A DNA stretch of 64,000 nucleotides, from NCBI RefSeq assembly GCF_014306625.1, contig NZ_JACRYL010000007.1, forward strand, positions 474 through 64,473, written 5' to 3'. Position 1 is the stretch's first letter; each line of letters starts with the position of its first letter. A program made the position numbers and the translations under genes. The notes below the pieces were generated by a model that ran no database searches, was not told the origin of the DNA, and worked only from the letters and a program-made list of their open reading frames with translations. Origin of the DNA: Pedobacter fastidiosus. Its GTDB lineage: Bacteria; Bacteroidota; Bacteroidia; Sphingobacteriales; Sphingobacteriaceae. This document shows positions 53,790-62,756 of this stretch, piece by piece.

Positions 53790-53925
53790 TTAACATCTTA
53801 TTTTTGGTAATAAAAAACTCATTAAAATCAATTGCAAATCTTTCGAAAAAGCCATTAACCCAAACTTCATGGCACAAAGCTATTAATCTTTAGCAAGTTT
53901 CGTTCTAGTATTTTGTTAAAAAAGG

Positions 53926-54906
53926 TTAAACAAACAGAAAATACTGCACCGAAAGCACAAACAAAAGAAACAGCGTTTCGTAAAACCACCGCTTTTTTGC
54001 ATTGCTAAAATAGTAGGCCAAAAGTACAGCACCAGGTGGTACGCAAAGTAAAAAATGCCAAATACTGAAGTTCGGTTTAAGATAAAAACTCGCTCCTGCA
54101 ACCAAAAACATAAAGAATAACATTTGAAAGCCCTTTCTGGTACTGATAAAGCTTCTAAAAAAATTCTCTCTCAGCTGTAATGATGCCAAGATGATGATGA
54201 TAGCCACAGGAATTAAAACCAGATAATCGTTATAATTTATTTTGAATACCGAAGGAAATTTATTGCCCAAGGGTTTCCAGATTTGATAAAACGAACCCAA
54301 ATTATTGTTCCAATAATAATAAACAGCTACAAAAAAGAATACGGTGATAAATCCAATTAAGCCGGCAATCCACTCTCTCCAATTAAAAGAACGAAATAAT
54401 AGCAATGCGAGAAAAATCATCAATAACGTCGCCATGAAGGGAAAATAGATTAATGTGCCCAGGGCGATAATCATTCCGATATCAAAAACAGTGGTGATGG
54501 AGTTTGCGCTCTTAGCCAGTTTTAAAAACTTATCGATTACCCAGATCAGCAAGAAATTACTAATTAAAGCTGGACTTAAAACCATGAAATCTAAAAACAA
54601 ACTTGTCCCTGCGATGTACATTAATCCCGGCAAAAAGCTTGGTTTGGCCAAAAGATTATGGTTGTTAATTACCCTATTGAAGATTAAGGCCTGAATATAG
54701 ACCAGTACTGTTGCAATGAAAATATTGGTTATTGGCGTAAAAGCATTTGAGAAATCTATGTTGATTAACGGTCTGGCAAAAGGCTCTAAGAAATCGAAGT
54801 TCAAATGATCTGGAACCCGATAAAATATTACTGCACGCATAAAGAATGCATAGGCAAGCAACAAAATGAGGTTAACTGGATTTAACTTTCTAAACTGATT
54901 AATCAT
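53926..54906 (-). CDS. Multi-pass membrane protein, DUF6427-like
   Basis: A 326-residue inner-membrane protein with about nine helices. The frame is open 52 codons upstream, but MINQFRKLNPVNLILLLAY fits a membrane protein start. It resembles the DUF6427 family of Bacteroidota, whose function is unknown. The last residues (LLFVLSVQYFLFV) form a final helix. Its downstream neighbour is the type III pantothenate kinase gene. Confidence 0.65.
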   Translation of the reverse strand: MINQFRKLNPVNLILLLAYAFFMRAVIFYRVPDHLNFDFLEPFARPLINIDFSNAFTPITNIFIATVLVYIQALIFNRVINNHNLLAKPSFLPGLMYIAGTSLFLDFMVLSPALISNFLLIWVIDKFLKLAKSANSITTVFDIGMIIALGTLIYFPFMATLLMIFLALLLFRSFNWREWIAGLIGFITVFFFVAVYYYWNNNLGSFYQIWKPLGNKFPSVFKINYNDYLVLIPVAIIIILASLQLRENFFRSFISTRKGFQMLFFMFLVAGASFYLKPNFSIWHFLLCVPPGAVLLAYYFSNAKKRWFYETLFLLFVLSVQYFLFV

Positions 54907-55084
54907 TCCTATTGATAGAGTGGACAAAAGTAAAGAAAATAATTTAAGAGTATGAGGAAAGCAGAAACGCCAAACTTTTATTATTTGCAGATTTAAAGTC
55001 CGCGGTTCAATAGGACGAGATTGCTCCATAAGAGTTCCTCTGGAATAAATCTCGACCAACAATTAAAAAAGCTTATAGATTAAG

Positions 55085-55356
55085 GCTTCCTAGCGTATTT
55101 ATACTCGCTAGTCGGGATTTTGGAACTAAGGATTTGTAATCCTTAAAAGCGATTACAAGCTTAAAACAGTACAGGAAGATTTGGCAAGACATTAGGATCA
55201 GAATTTTATTTGAAATGGCTTAATACTCGCTAGTCGGGATTTATAATCCCGTCTTTAGAGCTAAGGATTTGTAATCCTTAAAGCGGTTACAAGCTTAAAA
55301 CATTACAGGAAGATTTGGCAAGGCATTAGGATCAGAATTTTATTTGAAATGGCTTA
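55085..55356. repeat. 122-bp tandem duplication with dyads, spanning a gene tail
   Basis: Unit one (55102-55223) and unit two (55224-55347) are near-identical. Each holds the dyad TAAGGATTTGTAATCCTTA (55127-55145, 55262-55280). Unit two also has CGGGATTTATAATCCCG (55235-55251); in unit one its second arm is lost. The stretch CTTCCTAGCGTA at 55087 matches the last codons of the adjacent glycosyltransferase gene at 55357, so the duplication drew in that gene tail. Otherwise this 447-base gap is empty. Confidence 0.8.
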
Positions 55357-56343
55357 CTTCCTAGCGTACTTCTTTACCATATCATCAATAATCTGTGCAG
55401 TTTCATCAGGAAAATTGAAAGTATGAGTTTGCGGTTTTTCAACCCAATCCTTAATAATCGGAATCCATTTTTTATTGCTTCCCCAAATTACAGGTAAGCC
55501 AAACTGCTTTAACGCATAAGCATTACATTGTTGCTCAAATTGGAAACGCATTGGTGCAACCAATAACTTTTTACCCAAAAAAAGTGCTTCTGCAGGACCT
55601 TCAAAGCCACCGCCAGTAAATAAACCTGCGCAAGTTGATAAGCTTAAATTAAACTTTTCATTATTTACAGGCTCTACCAAAACATTGGCTTCTTTATAGC
55701 TTTCCTTATTATGTTTAGAAAAAACCTGCCATTGAACATTAGGAACCTGAGAAAGTATTTTCACCAATCGTTTATCATCTATCGCTGGAAGATAAACGGT
55801 GTAATGCCCCAAATTTTTACTTTCCATTTGGCGAATTTCACTGCGAATTACTGGCGTATGAATAAAACTATCGTAGCGATCAAAGTGGAAACCGATGTGG
55901 TAGGTTGTTGGTGCATAATGACTTAAAATTACCTTTCCCCAATCGATGGTTTTTGGGCGAGGAACTTTCTTGGATTTAAATGCGGCCTGATGGCTCAACG
56001 AAACACAGGGAATGCCTTGGAGTTTGCATGCCCAAGCACTTACAGGCTCAAAATCATTTACAATTAAATCGTATTCTTTAAGCGGGAGTTGTTTCATATC
56101 TTTTCTGAAACGGAAAAGATTCATGCTTAACCAGGTTTTAAAATGATCTACCCCACCCTTTTTACCAAAGATAAAACTGAAACCATGCAATTGATATTTT
56201 ATCGGCTGACTTAATTTAACATCTGCCTGCGTTCCGCTAATTAAAATATCGAGTTCGCCGTATTTCTGCAGTAAAGGAATTATTTCCCTTGCTCTGCTTA
56301 CGTGCCCATTGCCTGTGCCCTGTATTGCGTAAAGTATCTTCAT
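55354..56343 (-). CDS. MurG-like glycosyltransferase (GT-B)
   Basis: A 329-residue GT-B protein: MKILYAIQGTGNGHVSRAREI has the GNGHVSRA N-terminal nucleotide-binding loop, and LFTGGGFEGPAEALFLGK the C-terminal donor site. Resembles the MurG/MGT family of unknown acceptors found near LpxH-like genes. 23 bases after the phosphoesterase gene, suggesting a common lipid-sugar role. Its extreme C-terminal codons are duplicated nearby (see the tandem repeat). Confidence 0.78.
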   Translation of the reverse strand: MKILYAIQGTGNGHVSRAREIIPLLQKYGELDILISGTQADVKLSQPIKYQLHGFSFIFGKKGGVDHFKTWLSMNLFRFRKDMKQLPLKEYDLIVNDFEPVSAWACKLQGIPCVSLSHQAAFKSKKVPRPKTIDWGKVILSHYAPTTYHIGFHFDRYDSFIHTPVIRSEIRQMESKNLGHYTVYLPAIDDKRLVKILSQVPNVQWQVFSKHNKESYKEANVLVEPVNNEKFNLSLSTCAGLFTGGGFEGPAEALFLGKKLLVAPMRFQFEQQCNAYALKQFGLPVIWGSNKKWIPIIKDWVEKPQTHTFNFPDETAQIIDDMVKKYARK

Positions 56344-56366
56344 TTATGCCCGAATATCTAAAATTA

Positions 56367-57224
56367 TTAGGCAATTTCATATTTAATATTTTGTAAAAGT
56401 AAATTTATATCCAGTTTACTTTTTAAATCTTCCGCATCAGATAAAATTCCATCATCAACTTCATCCTTTACAAAATCCTTCTGATCATATTTAAAAACCT
56501 CCCAATTTTCATCATTATATTCCAAAGCTGTTAAACTTTCAACCCAATCGCCACTGTTTAAATAGGTAACTTTTCCCACTTCAGAAATAATTTCTCTTTT
56601 TTCTGCTTGATGAATATGCCCACACACAACATATTGATAGCCCTTTTCTATGGCTAATTCTGCCGCGGTTTGTTCAAAACTGTTTATGAACTTAACCGCA
56701 TCCTTAAATTTGGCTTTGATTTTTTTGGAGAAACTCATTTTTTCCTTCCCAACAGCTTTTAAAACCCAGTTTACAAAACTATTTATAAGAATTAAGGTAT
56801 CGTAACCCACTGCTCCCAACTTGGCCAACCATTTGGAATGTTGCATGGTTACATCGAAAACATCTCCATGGAAAAACCAGGCCTTTTTACCATCAAGTTC
56901 TAAAATCAGCTTATTTTGAAGATGAAAGGAGCCCATTTCCATGCCATCGAATTTTCTCAACATTTCATCATGGTTTCCCGTTAGATAATGAACTTCTACA
57001 CCCTCTGAAACAAACTTCATCAGTTTTCGGATCACCTTCATGTGAGATTCTGGCCAATAGCTTTTGCTAAACTGCCAAATATCAATAATATCGCCATTTA
57101 GTATGAGCCTTTTGGGTTTGATGCTCTTTAAATATTTTAAAAGCTCTTTAGCGTGGCATCCATAGGTACCCAAATGCACATCGGAAATTACGACTACATC
57201 AACATTTCTTTTATCCATAACCAA
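56367..57224 (-). CDS. LpxH-like metallophosphoesterase
   Basis: Calcineurin-like phosphoesterase of 285 residues with the metal motifs DVHLG (residues 16-20), GDIIDIW, GNHDEM, HGDVFD and GHIHQAE. This group includes UDP-2,3-diacylglucosamine diphosphatases of lipid A synthesis and their YbbF relatives in Bacteroidota. ATG start at MVMD or MD; both fit. It heads a two-gene unit with the MurG-like gene. Confidence 0.82.
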   Translation of the reverse strand: MVMDKRNVDVVVISDVHLGTYGCHAKELLKYLKSIKPKRLILNGDIIDIWQFSKSYWPESHMKVIRKLMKFVSEGVEVHYLTGNHDEMLRKFDGMEMGSFHLQNKLILELDGKKAWFFHGDVFDVTMQHSKWLAKLGAVGYDTLILINSFVNWVLKAVGKEKMSFSKKIKAKFKDAVKFINSFEQTAAELAIEKGYQYVVCGHIHQAEKREIISEVGKVTYLNSGDWVESLTALEYNDENWEVFKYDQKDFVKDEVDDGILSDAEDLKSKLDINLLLQNIKYEIA

Positions 57225-57289
57225 TAATTTTAGGGGGGAGAGAATTTGATACCGCTTGAGTGAAGCAGTTTAGAAATATAGAATCTGAA

Positions 57290-57385
57290 CTAAATATCCT
57301 CTTCCTCATCGACTGTTAAATCGAATGGGCTAAAGAAATATAGAACAATAACTAATAAACAGATGGCAAAGAAAGATTGTAGCAT
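57290..57385 (-). CDS. 31-residue single-pass membrane microprotein
   Basis: Too short for the usual gene callers. It starts MLQSFFAICLL, has one helix (residues about 4-18) and an acidic tail ending VDEEEDI. A perfect TATCTTTG -7 box lies 15 bases upstream, and a strong terminator of the neighbouring YfhO gene separates it from that unit. The charge pattern (helix, then DLTVDEEED) resembles small regulators or adaptors of membrane proteins. No homologue can be named. Coding status needs conservation to confirm. Confidence 0.55.
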   Translation of the reverse strand: MLQSFFAICLLVIVLYFFSPFDLTVDEEEDI

Positions 57386-57400
57386 ATCCGTAAGTTTTAA

Positions 57401-57408
57401 CAAAGATA
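57401..57408 (-). promoter_or_regulatory. Probable -7 box of the microprotein gene
   Basis: TATCTTTG on the minus strand, 15 bases before the microprotein start; no clear TTTG at the -33 distance. Confidence 0.45.
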
Positions 57409-57518
57409 GAGCCAATTAAATTACCTGATTGTTAAGTAGTTGTTAAATTTTTGTCACAATAGGTAAAAGATGTTAAAACGAAGTATTTGGTGACATTGCG
57501 TACAGAATTCAAACAAAA

Positions 57519-57550
57519 AAAGGCCCAAGTTATTTAAAACTCGGGCCTTT
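57519..57550 (-). terminator. Terminator of the YfhO gene
   Basis: AAAGGCCCAAGT and ACTCGGGCCTTT make a 12-base stem with one mismatch around an 8-base loop; the minus strand continues in TTTTTT. Confidence 0.85.
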
Positions 57551-57569
57551 AAAATTAATTTATTTAGAA

Positions 57570-60065
57570 TTAAGCTTTAACCGATTTTTTCTTCTTCTTA
57601 TTTTCAGAATAAAAACCGAAGCCTAAACCAGCCAATAGTAAAATTGAACCGACTAATGAAATTTTCTCACCTGCATAGTATGAAGTTGGGTGGAAAATAA
57701 ATTCAAGCTTGTGATTTCCTGCTTCAAGTTGAGCAGCACGTAGAACATAATCAGCTCTGAAATATGGTTTTTCTACGCCATCAATATACATTTTCCAGCC
57801 CTTATTGTAGTAAATCTCAGAGAAAATTGCAATGGCATCTTTTGCTGTAGAATATTCATACGTTAAGTGGTCAGGATTATAGTTTGTTAATTTAATAAAA
57901 CCTTCTACACCTGTACCAAGGCGTTTCGTATCGATTAAGCTTTTAAAGCTCTCATCTACAATTGCCTCCTTTTTAGCATCGAAACTGCTAATTGCTTTCA
58001 TTTCCTCATCAGAATTTTTAGCAAACTGAACACTTTGAACAAACCATGCGTTACCACATGCTGTTGCATTACGTTGCATTTTGTAAGATCCGTTTTGCTG
58101 ATCTTGAGTAATGATGTATTTTGTATTCAACATATCCAAAACATCTTGATTGATGCTTTTTGTTAATTGATTATCGACCAGTTCTTGAAAACGTTTTAAT
58201 CTAGCTGAATGGAAACCGCCCACTGTTTTATGGAAGTAAGAGGTTTCTGCACTTTTAAAAGGATCGCCCAGCGATAAATCGAAAACTCTAAAATTTGGAT
58301 CTTTATCTGCAGAAATGAAGTTATCTACATCTCTTGGCTGGTAATGATTCTCAAGTTCAGATTTATTAACGAAGTTTTGGTTGCTTAAATAACGGCGGTC
58401 AACTTGCCACATATCGATTAAAATTGCAAAAACCAATAAACCAAAGGCCAATTGCATACCCAATTTTTTGGTGATAAAAGCCCAAGTAATTCCAAAACCA
58501 ATCGCCAAGAATAACAATGTACGCAATGCATCTGCACGAGCCAAAGCAACCCGATCAGAAATTAAAGCATTGCTAATCTGCTCTGCCGCACCTCTATTAT
58601 TCTGCAAAGTTTGAGTTAACGCATCGACCATTTGTGCTTGATTCGAAGTTGTAAAACTGAAAAATGCAGTAGGAATGATCGCTATAACTAAAGCAAAACC
58701 ACCAGTAATTGCTGCAGACCAGGTTAAACGTTGCACAAGATATTTTTGATCGTACTTACCATCCTGTGCTTCTTGAATGGCAAGAATAGCTAAAAAAGGA
58801 ACCAATAAACCTACAACGGCAAGAATAGATTCTACTGCTCTAAATTTATTATATCCCGGGAGGTAATTAAAGAAAATATCTGAAATATATGGGAAGTTAG
58901 ATCCGAATGAAAGGAACAACAATAAAATACTTGTTCCTAAAATCCACCATTTCCAACGGTGTTTTACAATGAATAAACCGAATACAAAAAGTAAACAGAT
59001 AATGGCTCCAAAATAATAGGGGCCAGAAGTTCCGGGTTTATCTCCCCAATATTGTTGTGCACCCAAGTTTTGAGCAACATAACCAATAACCTGACGAGGA
59101 TCTACACCGGCAAGATTTTTTTCAACAGCTTTATAAGTATTACTTTCTGGTTTAACCAATTCATCAATACTGGTAGCGCCACCATATAAATTGGGGATTA
59201 GGAAAGTAAAACTTTCGCCAACACCTTGGCTCCATTGGTAAGCATAAGCCTTATCTAAACCGGTAGCAGGTTCAGCTTTATCTGTAGTTAAATTAGATTT
59301 GCCACGGATGGTTTCTTTACCATATTCGTAAGTGGTCCAAAGGGTACCTGCGTTTACCAAAACTGCCAAAAACAAACCAGCAATTACATAAGCTGCTGCT
59401 TTACCAAATGCTTGTAACTGCTTTGCCTTGTAAGCATGATAGAGTTCTATGCAAGCAAAAACAAATAAGGCAATAAATAAGTAATAAGTCATTTGGATAT
59501 GGTTAGAACGGATTTCTAAAGCCATAAACAATGCCGTTAAACTGGCACCAACCAAATATCTTCCTCTTAAAGTGAGAATAATTCCTGCCAAAATAGGTGC
59601 AAAAAACCCAATTGCAAGCGCTTTATTACTATGCCCCGCAGCAATAATTATAAAATTGTATGATGTAAATGCAAAAGCTATTGAACCCGCAGCCGCAAGC
59701 CATGGATTAATTTTGAGTACACAGAATAACAAATACGCACCCAAAAGATATAGTAGAACTGTACCTACCGGATCAGGAAAAACACCTTTAATTACATCGA
59801 TACCATAAGTAGTGATGTTTAATGGATACTGCACCCAAATTTGATAGGCTGGCATACCGCCGAACATTTGATTGGTCCAAAGTGGGCCTTTTTGTCCGGT
59901 CGCTTTAATATCCATAATCTCTTTCTGCATGGCTTTTGCCTGCAACACATCGCCTTGTTGCGGCGCTTTACCCTGTAAAACAGGACTGAAGTAGGCAAAA
60001 CAAATGACTACAAAAAATGCAATGATGGCTAAATGAATGCCATTTTTATTAAACCAGTTATTCAT
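57570..60065 (-). CDS. YfhO-family membrane protein
   Basis: An 831-residue integral membrane protein of the YfhO family: about twelve helices in the first 550 residues (with PQQGDVLQAK, GHSNKALAIGF), then a soluble domain of about 250 residues ending before a last helix and a basic tail. In Gram-positive bacteria YfhO attaches sugars to wall polymers; the Bacteroidota members are probably lipid-sugar transferases. The family mark GGFHSARL is present. Divergent from the alginate-lyase-like gene. Confidence 0.88.
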   Translation of the reverse strand: MNNWFNKNGIHLAIIAFFVVICFAYFSPVLQGKAPQQGDVLQAKAMQKEIMDIKATGQKGPLWTNQMFGGMPAYQIWVQYPLNITTYGIDVIKGVFPDPVGTVLLYLLGAYLLFCVLKINPWLAAAGSIAFAFTSYNFIIIAAGHSNKALAIGFFAPILAGIILTLRGRYLVGASLTALFMALEIRSNHIQMTYYLFIALFVFACIELYHAYKAKQLQAFGKAAAYVIAGLFLAVLVNAGTLWTTYEYGKETIRGKSNLTTDKAEPATGLDKAYAYQWSQGVGESFTFLIPNLYGGATSIDELVKPESNTYKAVEKNLAGVDPRQVIGYVAQNLGAQQYWGDKPGTSGPYYFGAIICLLFVFGLFIVKHRWKWWILGTSILLLFLSFGSNFPYISDIFFNYLPGYNKFRAVESILAVVGLLVPFLAILAIQEAQDGKYDQKYLVQRLTWSAAITGGFALVIAIIPTAFFSFTTSNQAQMVDALTQTLQNNRGAAEQISNALISDRVALARADALRTLLFLAIGFGITWAFITKKLGMQLAFGLLVFAILIDMWQVDRRYLSNQNFVNKSELENHYQPRDVDNFISADKDPNFRVFDLSLGDPFKSAETSYFHKTVGGFHSARLKRFQELVDNQLTKSINQDVLDMLNTKYIITQDQQNGSYKMQRNATACGNAWFVQSVQFAKNSDEEMKAISSFDAKKEAIVDESFKSLIDTKRLGTGVEGFIKLTNYNPDHLTYEYSTAKDAIAIFSEIYYNKGWKMYIDGVEKPYFRADYVLRAAQLEAGNHKLEFIFHPTSYYAGEKISLVGSILLLAGLGFGFYSENKKKKKSVKA

Positions 60066-60093
60066 TAAGGTTTGTTTAAGTTTAAACGAACGT

Positions 60094-60101
60094 CAAAAAT
60101 A
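60094..60101 (-). promoter_or_regulatory. Probable -7 box of the YfhO gene
   Basis: TATTTTTG on the minus strand, 29 bases before the start codon. The -33 region is T-rich without a clean TTTG. Confidence 0.4.
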
Positions 60102-60156
60102 AAAAATTGAGCGGGATAAAAAAGGAATAAATTAAATGCTTCGGTAATAAAAAAAT

Positions 60157-60164
60157 TAGATTTG
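60157..60164 (+). promoter_or_regulatory. Probable -7 box of the lyase-like gene
   Basis: TAGATTTG, 31 bases before the start codon; divergent from the YfhO promoter. Confidence 0.4.
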
Positions 60165-60195
60165 TATAAACGATTCCCTATTCAACTGTTTTATT

Positions 60196-61278
60196 ATGAG
60201 AAAGTTTCTATTCGCAATTGCTATTTCTACCTTATCGCTTCCTTCATTTTCTCAGATTGTAAGCTTAAATCCCCAAGAAATTAATAAGCTGAAAACCAAT
60301 ATTAAGAACGATGCCGAAACCAATAAACTTTACACAGGCTTCCAAAAATCAACTTTAAAATATTTGGATGAGCAACCAAATCCTATTGATACCATCCGCA
60401 CTGAAGGTTTGTTAAAGGGAAATACAAAAAAAGAAAAGACATCGATCGCTTTGAGAGACATGACTAAAATGTTCGCTTTGGCACTCGAATTTCGTTTGAG
60501 CGGGAATAAAAAATATTTAAACAAATGTGTAGAATTTTTAAAAGCCTGGTCAGAAAATAATCATCCAAATGGTGATCCTATTGATGATACAAATTTGGAT
60601 AATGCAATCGAAGCTTATGATCTGATTAAATCTGAGATTTCATTAGGCGACAAAAAAGTTATAGAAAACTGGCTATCCGCAACCGCGTTAGCAGAAATTA
60701 ACAGCAAAAGAATGGTTGCCGGACGCGGAACGGCCACCAATAACTGGAATTCGCATCGATTAAAAATTGTTGGCGAAATTGGTTATGCTTTAAATAATCC
60801 CAAATTCATCGATTGGGCAATTGAAAATTTCAAAACACAAATCAATGTTAATCTGAATCCAGACGGAACAAGCATCGATTTTAAACAACGCGATGCCATG
60901 CATTATCATATTTATGATTTAGAGCCCATGCTGAGGTTGGCAATCATAATTGATAGAGCAAAAGGAATTAATTTTTACAGCTACGAATCGCCCAAAGGCT
61001 CATCAATTAAAAAATCGGTCAATTGGCTGTTGCCTTACGTTAAAGGAGAAAAGCAACACGAAGAATATGTAAATACAACAGTTAAATTTGATCGAGATCG
61101 AGCCAAAAACAATGAGCCTGGCTTTGCTCCCGGTACTATGTTTAAACCTACTTTAGCTTTGCCGGTGCTTAAGCTTTCCGTTTATTTTGATCCGTCTCAA
61201 GCTGATATTCTTTCATCAATTAATCAAAAAGCAAATAATTGGCAGTCTGTACTTGATGGTGTTCAACTTTCAAAATAA
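60196..61278 (+). CDS. Alginate-lyase-like exported protein (PL5-like)
   Basis: A 360-residue secreted protein: signal MRKFLFAIAISTLSLPSFS, then an alpha/alpha-barrel. GTATNNWNSHRL holds the Asn-His pair of PL5-like lyases, and RDAMHYHIYDLEPM has the conserved Arg and the catalytic Tyr. By family it would cut mannuronate-rich alginate or a related uronic polymer. Isolated from other polysaccharide-use genes, so the target may be an endogenous exopolymer. No SusCD pair nearby. Confidence 0.8.
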   Translation: MRKFLFAIAISTLSLPSFSQIVSLNPQEINKLKTNIKNDAETNKLYTGFQKSTLKYLDEQPNPIDTIRTEGLLKGNTKKEKTSIALRDMTKMFALALEFRLSGNKKYLNKCVEFLKAWSENNHPNGDPIDDTNLDNAIEAYDLIKSEISLGDKKVIENWLSATALAEINSKRMVAGRGTATNNWNSHRLKIVGEIGYALNNPKFIDWAIENFKTQINVNLNPDGTSIDFKQRDAMHYHIYDLEPMLRLAIIIDRAKGINFYSYESPKGSSIKKSVNWLLPYVKGEKQHEEYVNTTVKFDRDRAKNNEPGFAPGTMFKPTLALPVLKLSVYFDPSQADILSSINQKANNWQSVLDGVQLSK

Positions 61279-61303
61279 ATAAAGTTTCAATAAGTTTTGA
61301 AAG
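61267..61303 (+). promoter_or_regulatory. Operator-like inverted repeats before gbsR
   Basis: Two dyads overlap: CTTTCAAAA (61267) with TTTTGAAAG (61295), and within it TTTCA-N8-TGAAA (61285-61302). The right half overlaps the -33 box, as expected for an autorepressor site. The same TTTCA-N8-TGAAA occurs before the DCC gene. Confidence 0.55.
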
Positions 61304-61325
61304 TTTAAAATAATCATTATATTTG
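61296..61325 (+). promoter_or_regulatory. Promoter of the gbsR gene
   Basis: TTTG (61296-61299), 18 bases, TATATTTG (61318-61325), a good fit to the Bacteroidota consensus; the start codon follows four bases later, so the transcript would be nearly leaderless. Confidence 0.55.
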
Positions 61326-61328
61326 TTT

Positions 61329-61835
61329 ATGGAATTAGCAGCAGCAAAACTGAAATTTATTGAGGCTTGGGGGAAATTAGGCTCTGAATGGGGAATTAAT
61401 AGAACCATGGCTCAAGTACATGCTTTACTTTTAATTTCTCCTGAGGCATTAACCACAGAAGAAATTATGGAGAATTTGAGTATTTCTAGAGGGAATGCAA
61501 ATATGACGCTTCGCGATTTAATAGGCTGGGGACTGATAGAAAAACAACATAAAGCTGGGGAGCGTAAAGAATATTTCTTTGCTGATAAAGATGTTTGGAA
61601 CATTGCTAGACAGGTTGCCAAAGAACGCAAAAAAAGAGAGCTGGAACCGGTACTTAAAATCCTGACTGAGCTTTCTACTGTTGAAGGTGATGAAAAAGAC
61701 CCTGAGTTTAAAACCTTTAAAAAATCGGTTAACGATATAAATAAACTGGCGAACAATGTAGATAAAACTTTAGAAACCATGTTAAAAGCGGAAGAGAACT
61801 GGTTTTGGAGTTCCGTTTTAAAAGTTTTTAAATAG
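61329..61835 (+). CDS. GbsR/MarR-type transcriptional regulator
   Basis: A 168-residue winged-helix protein: MELAAAKLKFIEAWG, then the helix-turn-helix with TTEEIMENLSISRGNANMTL and the wing DLIGWGLIEKQH (shown as blocks). GbsR proteins repress glycine-betaine uptake in Bacillus, but in Bacteroidota the ligand is unknown. The upstream TTG frame is ignored. Followed by a terminator and a second dyad that may be its target. Confidence 0.88.
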   Translation: MELAAAKLKFIEAWGKLGSEWGINRTMAQVHALLLISPEALTTEEIMENLSISRGNANMTLRDLIGWGLIEKQHKAGERKEYFFADKDVWNIARQVAKERKKRELEPVLKILTELSTVEGDEKDPEFKTFKKSVNDINKLANNVDKTLETMLKAEENWFWSSVLKVFK

Positions 61836-61857
61836 AAACAAAGACAGTTAACAACTT

Positions 61858-61888
61858 AAGCCCTATTTTATTATAAGGCTTTATTTTT
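61858..61888 (+). terminator. Likely terminator of gbsR
   Basis: AAGCCCTAT pairs with ATAAGGCTT (one mismatch) with a TTTATTTTT tail. Confidence 0.55.
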
Positions 61889-61897
61889 CAATCTATT

Positions 61898-61917
61898 CTT
61901 TCATTTTTTACTGAAAG
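61898..61917 (+). promoter_or_regulatory. Second GbsR-type dyad before the DCC gene
   Basis: CTTTCA-TTTTTTAC-TGAAAG, 18 bases before the next start codon. It repeats the TTTCA-N8-TGAAA layout seen before gbsR. Confidence 0.5.
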
Positions 61918-61935
61918 TTTTAAAATTAAAATAAT

Positions 61936-62751
61936 ATGAAAACGCTTAATCATCATGTCATTTTGTTTGATAATGAATGTCCTATGTGTTACGCTTACAC
62001 CAAAGCATTTGTTAAGGTTGGAATGTTACCAAATAATGGCAGAGAGGCCTACCAAAATATGCCTACAGAAATTTGCCCATTGGTAAACCAACAAAGAGCA
62101 GCTAATGAAATTGCTCTTGTAAATACTGAAACTGGAGAAGTAACTTATGGCATTCAAAGTTTATTTAAAATTATCAGCAATGCAATCCCTATTTTCAAAC
62201 CTCTATTTACATTTGAGCCATTTGTTTGGATAATGAGTAAAGTTTACGCTTTCGTATCTTATAATAGAAAGGTGATTATTCCCGCAGAAATTAAAGGAAA
62301 TAGTTTACAGCCCACTTTTAAAATCCATTATCGCATTGCTTATTTATTGCTGACCTGGTTGGCTACATCTTATATTTTAACAAAATATGCTTACCTACTA
62401 ACTGACTTTGTCCCGCTCGGAAGCCATTATAGAGAATATTTTATTTGTGGCGGACAGATGATTTTTCAAGGAATTATAATCAGTTTTTACAGAAAAGATA
62501 AATTGTGGGATTATCTAGGCAACATGATGACGATTTCTTTCGCCGGCTCATTATTGCTGATTCCAGCTCTATTTGTTGCGAATCATTTTAACCTTGCCCC
62601 TTTATTTTTTATACTTTACTTTTTAGCAGTTGCTGGGTTAATGCTTTTGGAACACATTCGCAGAAGTAAGCTTTTAAAATTGGGCTGGATCATGAGTATC
62701 ACTTGGATAGTATATCGTTTAATTATTTTGGAATTAATTTTAAGCTTGTAG
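61936..62751 (+). CDS. DCC-type thiol-disulfide oxidoreductase with membrane domain
   Basis: A 271-residue protein. The DNECPMC block near the N-terminus (residues 12-18) carries the CxxC redox pair of the DCC1/DUF393 family. From about residue 130 five to six membrane helices follow, so it combines a redox head with a membrane part. Likely co-transcribed with the next two genes (five-base spacings). The electron partner is unknown. Confidence 0.82.
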   Translation: MKTLNHHVILFDNECPMCYAYTKAFVKVGMLPNNGREAYQNMPTEICPLVNQQRAANEIALVNTETGEVTYGIQSLFKIISNAIPIFKPLFTFEPFVWIMSKVYAFVSYNRKVIIPAEIKGNSLQPTFKIHYRIAYLLLTWLATSYILTKYAYLLTDFVPLGSHYREYFICGGQMIFQGIIISFYRKDKLWDYLGNMMTISFAGSLLLIPALFVANHFNLAPLFFILYFLAVAGLMLLEHIRRSKLLKLGWIMSITWIVYRLIILELILSL

Positions 62752-62756
62752 AAATC

